Source of the DNA: Ruminococcaceae bacterium UBA5406
GTDB lineage: Bacteria > Bacillota > Clostridia > Oscillospirales > Acutalibacteraceae
Reading direction: 5' to 3'
Assembly (NCBI GenBank): GCA_002407675.1
Contig: DHNW01000030.1
Span: forward strand, 21,442-85,441
Length of the DNA stretch: 64,000 bases
Positions 41,520-51,362 of the stretch are shown piece after piece; position 1 is the stretch's first letter, and each line of letters starts with the position of its first letter. The position numbers were made by a program, and so were the translations under genes. The notes under the pieces are model-generated. The model saw nothing but the letters and a program-made list of their open reading frames with translations. It did not search any database and was not told the origin of the DNA.

Positions 41520-41618
41520 TTTCAGAACCTCCTATCCGTTTCAGATCCATTGTATCGAATCCGGACGAAAACTTCAATCTTTTCAGGAAAAGTTTTATCG
41601 TTATATCCGCATATCGCG

Positions 41619-41729
41619 TATAATTCGGTTTTCGGCAGGCAGACTAGTTTTTGGATGGAAAACGATTGCGTTTGCCGTTTGTTCCGTCCCGCCGCAGGAA
41701 AGCTATTGGCATTTCTGCGGCGTTTTTTT
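41619..41729 (+). ncRNA. Candidate small RNA or orphan transcript
   Basis: A perfect TATAAT at 41619-41624 (weak -35 TTATCG at 18 bases) faces a strong intrinsic terminator at 41690-41729, all inside a 223-base gap between two minus-strand genes. No plus-strand gene exists for that terminator to serve. A transcript of about 100 bases from near 41631 is predicted. The short frame inside it lacks a ribosome-binding site. Confidence 0.4.
41690..41729 (+). terminator. Plus-strand intrinsic terminator without a gene
   Basis: CGCCGCAG (41690-41697) pairs with CTGCGGCG (41715-41722), followed by seven T. On the minus strand there is no T-run after the stem, so it is oriented for plus-strand transcription. 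Confidence 0.85.
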
Positions 41730-41742
41730 ATTTATCTGCCGG

Positions 41743-43971
41743 CTAAAATGTCATCTGGCCGTCCTGGGTATCTCCCGGTTTAAGGAACGAACCGGGTGCC
41801 GGGAGTTTTTTGCGGAAACGATCCGGACGGGGCAGCATTCCTTCCCGGAATGGGCACGCACCGGCCAGCCGGTCCCCTTTCCGGAGCGTCATTACGGCCA
41901 CACCCTGCGTATCCCGCGCCGACTTTGCCTGCAGGGCGCCGGTGTGGAACAGAAGTGCTCTTCCTTTGGAGGAGGTCAGCAGGAATTCACCGTCCTCGGC
42001 GATCTGCGCACAGCATACCAGACGGGATTTGCCGCTGTATGCATTTTTCAGGCGCTTTCGCTTTGTTTTTGTCTGATAGGCCGCCATATCCACCTTGGCT
42101 ACTTTTCCGTTTTCAAAGAAAAAGAGCATATATCCGGAATAATCGAAAGTCACCTCCATAGAAATGGGGGTCTCCCCTTCTTCCATACCCAGACGGGCGG
42201 AAAGAAACTCCCCGAGGACACTGGCTTTGGTATCCGAAAAATCGGATGCACGTGTTTTGTAGACGGTGCATTGATCCGTAAAGAAAAGCAGCTCTGCGGA
42301 ATTTTTGCTCTCCATCTGCTGAACGACGGCATCCCCTTCTTTTAATTTCTGCTCACCGCTCATTCGGAGCGACTGCGGCGTTATCTTTTTAAAATACCCG
42401 TCCTTCGTAAAAAACAGGCAAACGGGGTAATCGGGAATTTCCTCTTCCGGCAGATCTTCAGTTTCGTCGGAGAAGACCAGCATGGTGCGGCGCGGCTTCC
42501 CATATTTTTGAGACACTTCTTCAAGTTCAGACAGGATAATCTGATCAATCTCTTCGCTGCTGCTCAAGATTTTACGGAGGCGGGCGATCTCCTTTTCCAT
42601 CTGCGCGGTTTCGTTGGTCCGCTTCAGAATATACTCCCGGTTCAGATGGCGCAGCTTGATTTCTGCTACATATTCTGCCTGAGGCCGGTCAATGGCAAAG
42701 CCGATCATCAGGTTTGGAACCACTTCTGACTCCGCATCGGTTTGGCGGATAATCCGAATGGCTTTGTCGATATCCAGCAGAATCGCCTGCAGGCCTTTCA
42801 GCAAATGCAGCCTATCCTGGAGATCATCCAGATCAAACTGCGTCCGCCGCCGAACGCACTCCCGGCGGAAAGCCGTCCATTCGTGCAGAATTTCCCGGAT
42901 TCCCATGACGCGGGGCACCCCGCCCACGAGGACATTAAAATTGCAGGAAAAGCTGTCTTCAAACGGCGTCATGCGGAACAGCCGCTGCATCAAGCGATCC
43001 GGATCCGTGCCCCGTTTCAGGTCAAGGGTAATTTTCAGACCAGCCAGGCCGGTTTCATCCCGGATATCCGAAATTTCACGGAGTTTTCCCTGTTTAACAA
43101 GCGCGACCACTTTTTCAATAATAGCTTCGACGGTCGTGGACGGCGGAATCTGCGTAACATCAATGCAGTTTGCCTGTTTGTCGTAGGAATAGCGTGAACG
43201 GACGCGGATCGATCCCCTGCCGGTCCGATAGACTTTCTCCATCTCCCTGCGGTCGTAAAGAATCTGGCCCCCTCCTGGAAAATCCGGGGCCAGCAGCGTG
43301 GAAAGGATATCGTGCTCCGGGTTTCGGATACAGGCGGCCGCTGTTTTGCAGACTTCGGAAAGATTAAACGGGCAGATGGAACTTGCCATACCGACAGCAA
43401 TGCCGGTATTGGCATTGACCAGCACCGAAGGGAACGTTACCGGAAACAGGGTCGGCTCCTTCGTTGTATTGTCATAGTTATCGACAAAATCGACCGTATT
43501 CTTTTCAATGTCGCGGAATAATTCGCGGCAGATGGGATCCAGCCGCGCTTCCGTATAACGGGAAGCCGCACAGGCCATATCGCGGGAATAAAATTTACCA
43601 AAATTTCCTTTGGAATCCACATAAGGGTGCAGCAGAGCTTCGTATCCGCGGCTAAGACGCACCATCGTATCGTAAATAGCGGATTCGCCATGGGGATTCA
43701 GCTTCATAGTCTGCCCGACGATATTGGAACTTTTCGTCCGGGGTCCATTCAGGAGCCCCATCTTATACATTGTGTAAAGCAGTTTCCGGTGGGACGGTTT
43801 AAAGCCGTCGATCTCTGGAATAGCACGCGACATGATGACGCTGACAGCATATGGCATATAATTCGTTTCCAGCGTATCCGTGATTTTCTGCTCCATAACG
43901 GTGCCGGCACCCTGGATGACACCGTGGACACCCGGGTTACGGGACCGGGTTCCGGAATTTGATTTCTTCAT
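41743..43971 (-). CDS. Type IIA topoisomerase A subunit (ParC/GyrA-like paralogue)
   Basis: A 742-residue subunit that cuts and rejoins DNA. It has IPEIDGFKPSHRKLLY (near residue 51), the catalytic tyrosine in AASRYTEARLDP at about residue 139, a tower and coiled-coil region, and a partial beta-pinwheel at the C-terminus. Shorter than a full gyrase A, and sequences such as SNIVGQTMKLNPHGESAIYD depart from canonical GyrA/ParC. Stands 22 bases behind its B-subunit partner. The ATG at 43971 is preferred. Confidence 0.88.
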   Translation of the reverse strand: MKKSNSGTRSRNPGVHGVIQGAGTVMEQKITDTLETNYMPYAVSVIMSRAIPEIDGFKPSHRKLLYTMYKMGLLNGPRTKSSNIVGQTMKLNPHGESAIYDTMVRLSRGYEALLHPYVDSKGNFGKFYSRDMACAASRYTEARLDPICRELFRDIEKNTVDFVDNYDNTTKEPTLFPVTFPSVLVNANTGIAVGMASSICPFNLSEVCKTAAACIRNPEHDILSTLLAPDFPGGGQILYDRREMEKVYRTGRGSIRVRSRYSYDKQANCIDVTQIPPSTTVEAIIEKVVALVKQGKLREISDIRDETGLAGLKITLDLKRGTDPDRLMQRLFRMTPFEDSFSCNFNVLVGGVPRVMGIREILHEWTAFRRECVRRRTQFDLDDLQDRLHLLKGLQAILLDIDKAIRIIRQTDAESEVVPNLMIGFAIDRPQAEYVAEIKLRHLNREYILKRTNETAQMEKEIARLRKILSSSEEIDQIILSELEEVSQKYGKPRRTMLVFSDETEDLPEEEIPDYPVCLFFTKDGYFKKITPQSLRMSGEQKLKEGDAVVQQMESKNSAELLFFTDQCTVYKTRASDFSDTKASVLGEFLSARLGMEEGETPISMEVTFDYSGYMLFFFENGKVAKVDMAAYQTKTKRKRLKNAYSGKSRLVCCAQIAEDGEFLLTSSKGRALLFHTGALQAKSARDTQGVAVMTLRKGDRLAGACPFREGMLPRPDRFRKKLPAPGSFLKPGDTQDGQMTF

Positions 43972-43993
43972 TGATTGATACAACCCCTAAGCT

Positions 43994-45973
43994 CTAGCTC
44001 AAATCGGCCAGTTCCAAATAATTCCGGCCGTTTTCCGCAATATAGTTTTTTCTGCCGTTCAGGTTATCACCCAGCAGAAGGTCGAACACCCTGCCGGTGC
44101 GTTCGGCATCTTCCGGCATTACGCGCACCAGGCGGCGCGTTGCCGGGTTCATCGTGGTAAGGTTCATCATATCCGGCTCATTTTCACCAAGGCCTTTGGA
44201 ACGCTGAATCGTAAACTTCGTATCTTTCAGCTTTTTGAGGAAATCTTCCTTTTCTTTTTCTGTATAAGCAAAATAAGTTTCCTCTTTCGTCTGGATTTCA
44301 AACAGCGGAGATTCGGCAATAAACACCTTTCCATTTTCAATAAGGGCCGGGGTCAGGCGGTACAGCATTGTGAGGAGGAGAGTGCGGATCTGATAGCCGT
44401 CCACGTCGGCATCCGTGCACAGGATAATTTTATTCCAACGCAAAGAGCCAAGGTCAAACGACGAAAGGCTCTTATTGGCTTTGGACTTGACCTGAACGCC
44501 GCAGCCGAGCACCTTAATCAAATCGGTAATAATCTCGCTTTTGAAAATCCGGCTGTAATCCGCTTTGAGGCAGTTCAGAATTTTGCCGCGGATGGGCATA
44601 ATCGCCTGGAAATTCGGATCGCGCGCCTGCTTGCAAGCACCGAGAGCGGAATCCCCTTCCACAATAAAGATCTCCCTCTCATCGACATTGCGGCTCCGGC
44701 AGTCTACAAATTTGGCTACACGGCTGGTCAGATCCATATTGCCCGTCAATTTCTTCTTCATATTCAGGCGTGTTTTTTCCGCATCCTCCCGGCTGCGTTT
44801 GTTCACAAGCACCTGCGCCGCGATTTTTTCGGCATCAAGCGGATTTTCGGCAAAATAAACTTCCAGCTGGTGACGGAGGAATTCCGTCATTGCCTGCTGG
44901 ATTCCCTTATTCGTGATGGCCTTTTTGGTCTGATTTTCATAAGAAGTACGATTGGAGAACGAAGAAATAATCAGGATGAGGCAGTCCTGAACGTCATTAA
45001 ATGTAATTTTGCTTTCATTTTTATTATATTTATTGGTTTGCTTCAGGTATCGGTCGATCTGATACACAAAAGCGTTGCGCGCGGCCTTATCCGGTGCACC
45101 ACCATGCTCCAGCCAGCTGGAATTGTGATAATACTCAAGGACAGGACTCCTGTTGGAAAAGGCAACTGCCACATTGATCTTCACATTGTATTCAGGCTTG
45201 TCTGCACGGTCGCGGGCTTTGCGCTCCGACTGCCAGAACTGAACAGGCGTAAGGGCGTCTTCACCGGCAATCTCCCGGGCATGGTCCACAATTCCGTTTT
45301 GATACAGAAACCGGGTTTCTTGAAACCCGGCTTCCGTTTGGCTGCGAAAAAGAAAGGTAATTCCCTGATTCACAATCGCTTGCCGCTTCAGGGTATCCAA
45401 ATAATATTCCTCTGGAACAGAAATATCTGTAAACACCTGCAAATCCGGCTTCCAGCGGATCCGGGTTCCGGAATCCCTGCCGGAATACGGCTCTTTAGTA
45501 AGCCCCCCAATATTTTCACCGTGCCGGAAATGCAGTGAATAACGCATTCCATCACGACGGATGTCAACATCCATATATTCCGAAGCATACTGGGTGGCGC
45601 AAAGGCCTAGGCCGTTAAGGCCGAGGGAATACTCATAGCTTTCATCGGCATCGTTGTTATACTTGCCGCCGGCATACAGTTCACAGAACACCAGTTCCCA
45701 GTTGTAGCGCTGCTCGGAATGGTTAAACTCAACCGGAATGCCGCGTCCATGGTCCTCCACTTCTACCATGCCATCGGCAAACCGCGTCACGGTAATTTGG
45801 CTGCCAAATCCTTCGCGGGCTTCATCAATGGAATTCGATATAATTTCAAAGATGGAATGTTCGCATCCCTCGATCCCGTCCGAACCGAAAATAACGGCCG
45901 GACGCCGGCGCACACGGTCTGCGCCTTTTAAGGCGGATATGCTTTCATTCCCATATTCTTTTTTTACGGTCAT
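43994..45973 (-). CDS. Type IIA topoisomerase B subunit (ParE/GyrB-like paralogue)
   Basis: A 659-residue ATPase subunit. GHKL motifs are present: FEIISNSIDEA, VEDHGRGIPV and SLGLNGLGLCATQYAS (canonical GGLHGVG altered). The Toprim domain has EGDSALGACKQARD in place of the usual EGDSAGGSAKQGRD, then PIRGKILNCLKADYSRIF and DADVDGYQIRTLLLT, which keeps the metal-binding acidic residues. These departures mark a divergent paralogue, not the main gyrase. GGAGG before the ATG. Operon with the A subunit. Confidence 0.88.
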   Translation of the reverse strand: MTVKKEYGNESISALKGADRVRRRPAVIFGSDGIEGCEHSIFEIISNSIDEAREGFGSQITVTRFADGMVEVEDHGRGIPVEFNHSEQRYNWELVFCELYAGGKYNNDADESYEYSLGLNGLGLCATQYASEYMDVDIRRDGMRYSLHFRHGENIGGLTKEPYSGRDSGTRIRWKPDLQVFTDISVPEEYYLDTLKRQAIVNQGITFLFRSQTEAGFQETRFLYQNGIVDHAREIAGEDALTPVQFWQSERKARDRADKPEYNVKINVAVAFSNRSPVLEYYHNSSWLEHGGAPDKAARNAFVYQIDRYLKQTNKYNKNESKITFNDVQDCLILIISSFSNRTSYENQTKKAITNKGIQQAMTEFLRHQLEVYFAENPLDAEKIAAQVLVNKRSREDAEKTRLNMKKKLTGNMDLTSRVAKFVDCRSRNVDEREIFIVEGDSALGACKQARDPNFQAIMPIRGKILNCLKADYSRIFKSEIITDLIKVLGCGVQVKSKANKSLSSFDLGSLRWNKIILCTDADVDGYQIRTLLLTMLYRLTPALIENGKVFIAESPLFEIQTKEETYFAYTEKEKEDFLKKLKDTKFTIQRSKGLGENEPDMMNLTTMNPATRRLVRVMPEDAERTGRVFDLLLGDNLNGRKNYIAENGRNYLELADLS

Positions 45974-46039
45974 ACTGATTTTTCCTCCACAGGAATAAAG
46001 TTTTCAGATCATAAAGCACAGGAGAATATCCACATAGTA

Positions 46040-46067
46040 AAAAGGGAATGACCCTGCATTCCCTTTT
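46040..46067 (-). terminator. Terminator after ftsH
   Basis: A perfect 11-base-pair stem (AAAAGGGAATG with CATTCCCTTTT), loop of 6, with T-rich DNA on the minus strand. Lies 19 bases past the ftsH stop codon. Confidence 0.85.
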
Positions 46068-46085
46068 CCTATTCATCCGGCTGGC

Positions 46086-48005
46086 TTATTCCGCTGAATC
46101 AGTTTCCGGGGGCACATCGACAGCCTCCGTTGGCTGGGAACCTACATCGGCATCAGGCTCCCAGCCCTTTTCCATTGCTTTTGCGAAATCTTCTCCGCTC
46201 ATCTTTTCATTTTCAAAAAGGTACTTGGCAATCTGGTGAAGCTGATCCATGTGGTCTTTTAAAATTGTTTCTGTACGCTTGTACGCCTCAGTGATCATAC
46301 GCTTAATTTCGTGGTCGATCGCACTGGACGTCGCTTCGGAATAATCGCGGATATGGCCCATATCGCGGCCCAAAAAAGGTTCGCTTTCATCCCGGCCGTA
46401 CGTGATGGGGCCAAGTTCATCCGACATGCCGTATTTGGCAATCATGCTGTGAGCCAGTTTGGTGGCACGCTCAATATCATTGGAAGCGCCTGTAGAAATA
46501 TCGTCCAGCGTGAGAGATTCGGAGACTCTTCCGCCCAGCATAACAACCAAGCTCTCTTCCATCTCCCGGCGCGTGCGGTAAGAGCGGTCTTCCGTGGGAA
46601 TTGACATTGTGTATCCGCCGGCCATGCCGCGCGGAATAATGGAAATTTCATGGACGGGGTCCTGCGTCGGGCAGTAGTAAGTCGCGACTGCGTGGCCCGC
46701 CTCGTGATAAGCCGTCAGTTTCTTTTCTTTTTCGGTCATAACATGGCTCTTTTTCTCAGGACCGACGACGACTTTGATCGTGGCTTCTTCCATTTCTTCC
46801 ATGGTAATCGCCCGATGGTTCTTTCTTGCCGCCAGAAGCGCAGATTCATTCAGCAGATTTTCGAGGTCAGCGCCCGTAAAACCGGCCGTGGATTTGGCAA
46901 CAGTTTTCAAATTCACATCGGGAGCCAGCGGTTTATTGCGCGCATGAACTTTCAGAATGGCCTCGCGCCCTTTAATGTCCGGATAGCCCACCATTACCTG
47001 GCGGTCGAAACGTCCCGGACGCATCAGGGCCGGATCCAGAATATCGGGACGGTTTGTAGCGGCTATCATAATAACGCCCTCATTGGCGCCGAAGCCGTCC
47101 ATCTCAACCAACAATTGGTTCAGGGTCTGCTCACGCTCGTCATGGCCGCCGCCAAGGCCGGCCCCGCGCTGGCGCCCGACCGCGTCGATTTCATCAATAA
47201 ACACAATGCAGGGGGCATTTTTTTTCGCCTGTTCAAACAAATCGCGGACACGGGAAGCCCCTACGCCGACGAACATCTCAACGAAATCAGAACCGGAGAT
47301 GGAAAAGAACGGAACGCCTGCTTCACCTGCTACCGCACGGGCCAGCAGAGTTTTACCGGTGCCCGGAGGGCCCACAAGCAAAACGCCTTTGGGGATGCGC
47401 GCACCCAGCTCGTTATACTTCCGCGGGTTTTTCAAGAACTCCACGATTTCGCGCAGTTCTTCTTTTTCTTCATCCTCGCCGGCCACATCTGCAAATGTAG
47501 TCCGTCGTTTTTCATCGGCCATCTGCTTAAATTTCGCTTTTCCGAAATTCATCTGCTTGCCAGCATCACCCATGGTCGTGTTCAGCCGCTTCATGGCAAA
47601 CCACCAGAATGCAAGCAGAACAACAAGAATAATAATCGTCGGCAGAAGGCTGGCAAAAATCGACGTATCGGCAGGACGTTTCAGTTCAACCGACATTCTT
47701 GCATCCGGATGGGCTTTATTATATTTTTCCACATATGGCTGAATGGTCTGCTCCATCAGCTGCCAATTCGGTGCGACATAAGAGATCTGAGTACCGTCTT
47801 TCAGAAGGATATTCATTTCCCCATTGCCGAGGTCCATTGTATACTTTGAAACTTTCTGATCCTGAAAATCATAAATGATCTCGGAATACTTATGGCTCTC
47901 TTCCGGGTGGTTGGAACCGATCATAACCAGCAGGATCATCAAAAGAACAGGTATCCCGATAAACAGTGCGATATTTTTTAATACCATTTTATTGTTATTA
48001 TCCAA
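46086..48005 (-). CDS. ftsH: ATP-dependent zinc metalloprotease FtsH
   Basis: A 639-residue membrane-anchored AAA+ protease that degrades misfolded membrane proteins and short-lived regulators. Two N-terminal membrane helices (about residues 10-28 and 113-132) flank an outer domain. Walker A is GPPGTGKTLL, Walker B is CIVFIDEIDA, the second region of homology follows, and the zinc site is HEAGH near residue 437. Starts with TTG after AAGGAG. Last in a tilS-hpt-ftsH series, as in B. subtilis. Confidence 0.97.
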   Translation of the reverse strand: MDNNNKMVLKNIALFIGIPVLLMILLVMIGSNHPEESHKYSEIIYDFQDQKVSKYTMDLGNGEMNILLKDGTQISYVAPNWQLMEQTIQPYVEKYNKAHPDARMSVELKRPADTSIFASLLPTIIILVVLLAFWWFAMKRLNTTMGDAGKQMNFGKAKFKQMADEKRRTTFADVAGEDEEKEELREIVEFLKNPRKYNELGARIPKGVLLVGPPGTGKTLLARAVAGEAGVPFFSISGSDFVEMFVGVGASRVRDLFEQAKKNAPCIVFIDEIDAVGRQRGAGLGGGHDEREQTLNQLLVEMDGFGANEGVIMIAATNRPDILDPALMRPGRFDRQVMVGYPDIKGREAILKVHARNKPLAPDVNLKTVAKSTAGFTGADLENLLNESALLAARKNHRAITMEEMEEATIKVVVGPEKKSHVMTEKEKKLTAYHEAGHAVATYYCPTQDPVHEISIIPRGMAGGYTMSIPTEDRSYRTRREMEESLVVMLGGRVSESLTLDDISTGASNDIERATKLAHSMIAKYGMSDELGPITYGRDESEPFLGRDMGHIRDYSEATSSAIDHEIKRMITEAYKRTETILKDHMDQLHQIAKYLFENEKMSGEDFAKAMEKGWEPDADVGSQPTEAVDVPPETDSAE

Positions 48006-48046
48006 ACGTGATCCACTCCTTATATGGGCCGACCAAAAAGAAAAGG

Positions 48047-48598
48047 TCAGCCTCCATAAACTGCCGGCTTCAGGATCCCGACAAATGGAAGATTTCGATA
48101 TTTCTGGTCGTAATCAAGCCCGTAGCCCACGATAAACTCGTCGGGAACAACCGCCCCAACATAATCGGCGCTGATCGGCACAGTGCGGCGCTCCGGCTTA
48201 TCAAACAGGGTGCACAGCCGCAGGCTGCTGGGGGAACGGGATTTCAGTAATTTAACAATATAATCTAAAGTCATGCCGCTGTCAAGGATATCTTCAATCA
48301 CCAGGACGTCATACCCTTTCAGATTGATATCCAGATCCTTGACGATTTTGACAACCCCGGATGTTTTGACGCCGGAACCATAACTGGAAACAGCCATAAA
48401 GTCAATGCTGCACGGAATAGTCACCGCCCTCATCAGGTCGGACATGAACACAACCGAACCCTTCAGGATGCTGACCATCAGAAGATTTTTTCCGCTGTAA
48501 TCCCGGCTGATGCGTGCGCCCAATTCCCGCACAATTCCCGCCAGTTTCTCACTGCTGAAAAGCACTTCCTGAATATCATCGTTCATTGTATGCTGCAC
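48047..48598 (-). CDS. hpt: Hypoxanthine phosphoribosyltransferase
   Basis: A 183-residue purine-salvage enzyme converting hypoxanthine and guanine to IMP and GMP with PRPP. The PRPP motif VLVIEDILDSGMTLDYIV, the flexible loop region and YVGAVVPDEFIVGYGLDY identify it. Starts with GTG 3 bases after tilS stops; an ATG 12 bases later is an alternative. Order tilS-hpt-ftsH is conserved in Firmicutes. Confidence 0.95.
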   Translation of the reverse strand: MQHTMNDDIQEVLFSSEKLAGIVRELGARISRDYSGKNLLMVSILKGSVVFMSDLMRAVTIPCSIDFMAVSSYGSGVKTSGVVKIVKDLDINLKGYDVLVIEDILDSGMTLDYIVKLLKSRSPSSLRLCTLFDKPERRTVPISADYVGAVVPDEFIVGYGLDYDQKYRNLPFVGILKPAVYGG

Positions 48599-48601
48599 CG
48601 T

Positions 48602-49981
48602 CTACTTGCACTCCTTAATTGTAATTTCTGCAATGGCCCGCGAATTCAGGGAAGCACGCGCATCTTCCGAAACGCCAATCCCTTCAATCCAGACGATCGT
48701 CCCCCCGATTTCTAAAACGGCTGTATTGCCGCGCTGCGGGGCCGGGATTTTTTCTTCATTGAATAGTTTTTTCAGCGTTTTGGTCACTCCGCGGCCGGCA
48801 GGCCGGAAAACATCCCCGGCGCGTTTGTTACGGACAACGCCAGTGCTACTAAGTATTGTATCATAGTTAATCAGATTATTAAATATGAAATTATTAATTT
48901 TCTTAGGATTTTTCACCGACCCAGGCGGAATACGGGATACCGAAAGCGTCCTTCCATCCGGCAAAACAGTCCCCTCAGGATGAAAAGGGACGCTCCAGGC
49001 ATACGGTTCCGGCCGCAGCTGCGGCCCAACAAAAAAAGTATTGCCGGATACTGAGCATTGTATTCTGCCTGCCACCGTTACCGAACCCCGGCCGCACCGG
49101 ATCATCCGTGCAACATCCATAAGATTTCCGAAACTGAGCCGCGGGGCGGAAGAACCGCCTACTGCAAGAAAAACGGCACGCAGCAGCACCGGCTGGGGAA
49201 GTCCGCGCAAAACCGCCAGGCTGTACCCTCCCCGCTGCCTGGCCTCGCGGAGCTTTTCGCGTGCCAGACGCTCGAAATAAGATTCGTCGCTGCGCAGAAG
49301 GCTGGTGGTACGGCGGACGCACTCTTCAAAAGCCGGGTTCACTTCCTTGAGGGCAGGAACCGCTTTCAGCCGGATCCGGTTCCGCGCGCAGTCCGCAGAA
49401 AGGTTCGTGCTGTCGGTGACATATTCCAGCCCGTAAAACGCACAGTAGCGCTCCACTTCGGCCCGCGTAATCCCAATTAAGGGACGGACAATATTCCCGC
49501 GGACGGGAGGAATACCGCACAGGCCGCGCGCACCTGCGCCTTTTGCCAGATTCATCAGCACTGTCTCCGCGCTGTCGGAAAGTGTGTGGGCCGTTGCAAT
49601 GCGGCCGCCTTTTGCGCACAGGCGCCGGAAAAAAGAATAGCGGACCCCGCGCCCGCATTCCTCAATTCCCTGGGAGCGCTCCTCCGCAAGGCTCCGGATA
49701 TCCGCGCGGAGAACCCGAAGCTCCACATGATTCCGACTGCAAAAGGAACGGACAAACTGCTCATCCGATTCCGCTTCTTTCCCCCGAAGCTCATGATTGA
49801 CATGGGCAGCAATCAGGGAATGCCCGCGCGGAACGGCGCGGCGCATCAGAAGATGGGTCAGCGCTATGGAATCCGCGCCCCCCGAAAGCCCAACGACAAT
49901 CGGGCAGGCATCCGGAAACATATTCCACTCCTGCACGGCGGCCGTAATTTTTCGCTCGATCTTCTCAATATCATCCTTCAC
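48602..49981 (-). CDS. tilS: tRNA(Ile)-lysidine synthase
   Basis: A 459-residue enzyme that converts cytidine 34 of tRNA-Ile2 to lysidine, so the anticodon reads AUA. The ATP-pyrophosphatase loop is VVGLSGGADSIALTHLL near residue 25. The middle and C-terminal tRNA-binding domains are present (RPLIGITRAEVERYC; RRAGDVFRPAGRGVTKTLKK written here as RAGDVFRPAGRGVTKTLK). The GTG at 49981 has AGGAGG nine bases upstream and overlaps the end of dnaB by 11 bases. Confidence 0.95.
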   Translation of the reverse strand: MKDDIEKIERKITAAVQEWNMFPDACPIVVGLSGGADSIALTHLLMRRAVPRGHSLIAAHVNHELRGKEAESDEQFVRSFCSRNHVELRVLRADIRSLAEERSQGIEECGRGVRYSFFRRLCAKGGRIATAHTLSDSAETVLMNLAKGAGARGLCGIPPVRGNIVRPLIGITRAEVERYCAFYGLEYVTDSTNLSADCARNRIRLKAVPALKEVNPAFEECVRRTTSLLRSDESYFERLAREKLREARQRGGYSLAVLRGLPQPVLLRAVFLAVGGSSAPRLSFGNLMDVARMIRCGRGSVTVAGRIQCSVSGNTFFVGPQLRPEPYAWSVPFHPEGTVLPDGRTLSVSRIPPGSVKNPKKINNFIFNNLINYDTILSSTGVVRNKRAGDVFRPAGRGVTKTLKKLFNEEKIPAPQRGNTAVLEIGGTIVWIEGIGVSEDARASLNSRAIAEITIKECK

Positions 49982-51341
49982 GGCGGATAACCTCCTGCGC
50001 AGTAAAGCGCATGTATTCACCCTGCCAGTGGAGCGGGATCGTCCTGGTTTCGCCGTGGCGGTTTTTAGCGACAATACATTCGCTCTGGTTCCGGTCGCCG
50101 TTTTCATCCGGCATATCCTGGGAATCCTGATAATAATCGTCACGGTACAGAAAGAGAACAATATCGGCATCCTGCTCAATGGAGCCGGAATCCCTCAGAT
50201 CCGAAAGCACAGGGCGGTGGTTGGTCCGCTTCTCACTGTCTCTGGCCAGCTGGGAAAGCACCAGGACCGGGACATCCAGCTCTTTGGCTAAAATTTTGAG
50301 GCCGCGGGTAATCTGCGAAATTTCCTGGACACGGTTATCAATCCGATTGGAAGCCGTCATCAGCTGCAAATAGTCGATGACGACAAGGTCAACATCTTTC
50401 AGTCGGCGAAGCTTCGCTTTGATCTCCGGCACCGTGATAGCCGGGTTATCATCAAAATACAGCTGCGTTTTGGATAGAATGTCGCCCGCTTCAATCAGGC
50501 GGATCCATTCCTCTTCACTCAGTCTGCCTGTGCGAAGTTTGGTTCCTTCCACAAGGGATTCGGTGGAAAGGAGGCGGGACACAAGCTGCTCTTTGCTCAT
50601 TTCCAGTGAAAAGAACGCAACGCGCTTGTGCGATTTGACCGCTGCGTGGCGGGCAATATTCAGTGCAAAGCTGGTTTTGCCCATCCCAGGCCTTGCCCCG
50701 AGGAGAATAAGGTCCGTTCGGTTCAGACCGGTGATGGTGTCGTCCAGTTCCTTGATGCCCGTGGAAACGCCGCGGTAAAGATCCGCATCCGGGGAATTCA
50801 GCTTATCCAGACGGTCAAACTCATCGACAATGATTTCATCCACACGCTGGAGACCCTGCATATTTTTTCCCCGCCGGATATCGAAAATACGCTGTTCAGC
50901 GGAATCCAGCAGAGCAGAAGCATCCGCTTCTCCTGCAGACGCTTCTTCAATAATATCCCGCGCCGTGGTAATCAGCGTGCGGACATCGTATTTATCCCGG
51001 ACGATTGCAGCATAATACTCCACGTTGGAAATCGAAGGAACCAACTGAGCAAGCTGAAGCAAATAGGATTTTGCGTCCGCTCCGTCGGAATCTCCGCCCA
51101 GTTTCAGGCGCTCCAAAACGGTGACAAAATCAATCGGTTTGCCTTCCGTGAACATCCCGAGCATGACGGAATAAATCCGGCTGTTGCTGCTGAGATAAAA
51201 ATAATCGGGCCGGGGAAGGATCTCCGCGACGCGGTCCATGCAGGAAGAATCCAGAAGGACGGCGCCGAGGACGGACTGCTCCGCCTCAAGGCTGAAAGGA
51301 AGGTTCAGTCCGCTGTAACCGGCTGTTACGGAATCATCCAA
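49971..51341 (-). CDS. dnaB: Replicative DNA helicase DnaB
   Basis: A 456-residue hexameric helicase that unwinds DNA at the replication fork. N-terminal helical domain (SLEAEQSVLGAVLLDS), then the RecA-like motor with Walker A LGARPGMGKTSFALN near residue 215, and LVVIDYLQLMTA Walker B near residue 320. Ends SECIVAKNRHGETRTIPL. Starts with TTG after AAGGGGGA. Follows rplI, the usual Firmicutes order gdpP-rplI-dnaB. Confidence 0.97.
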   Translation of the reverse strand: MDDSVTAGYSGLNLPFSLEAEQSVLGAVLLDSSCMDRVAEILPRPDYFYLSSNSRIYSVMLGMFTEGKPIDFVTVLERLKLGGDSDGADAKSYLLQLAQLVPSISNVEYYAAIVRDKYDVRTLITTARDIIEEASAGEADASALLDSAEQRIFDIRRGKNMQGLQRVDEIIVDEFDRLDKLNSPDADLYRGVSTGIKELDDTITGLNRTDLILLGARPGMGKTSFALNIARHAAVKSHKRVAFFSLEMSKEQLVSRLLSTESLVEGTKLRTGRLSEEEWIRLIEAGDILSKTQLYFDDNPAITVPEIKAKLRRLKDVDLVVIDYLQLMTASNRIDNRVQEISQITRGLKILAKELDVPVLVLSQLARDSEKRTNHRPVLSDLRDSGSIEQDADIVLFLYRDDYYQDSQDMPDENGDRNQSECIVAKNRHGETRTIPLHWQGEYMRFTAQEVIRREG

Positions 51342-51362
51342 ATCACGTTCCCCCTTTTCCCC

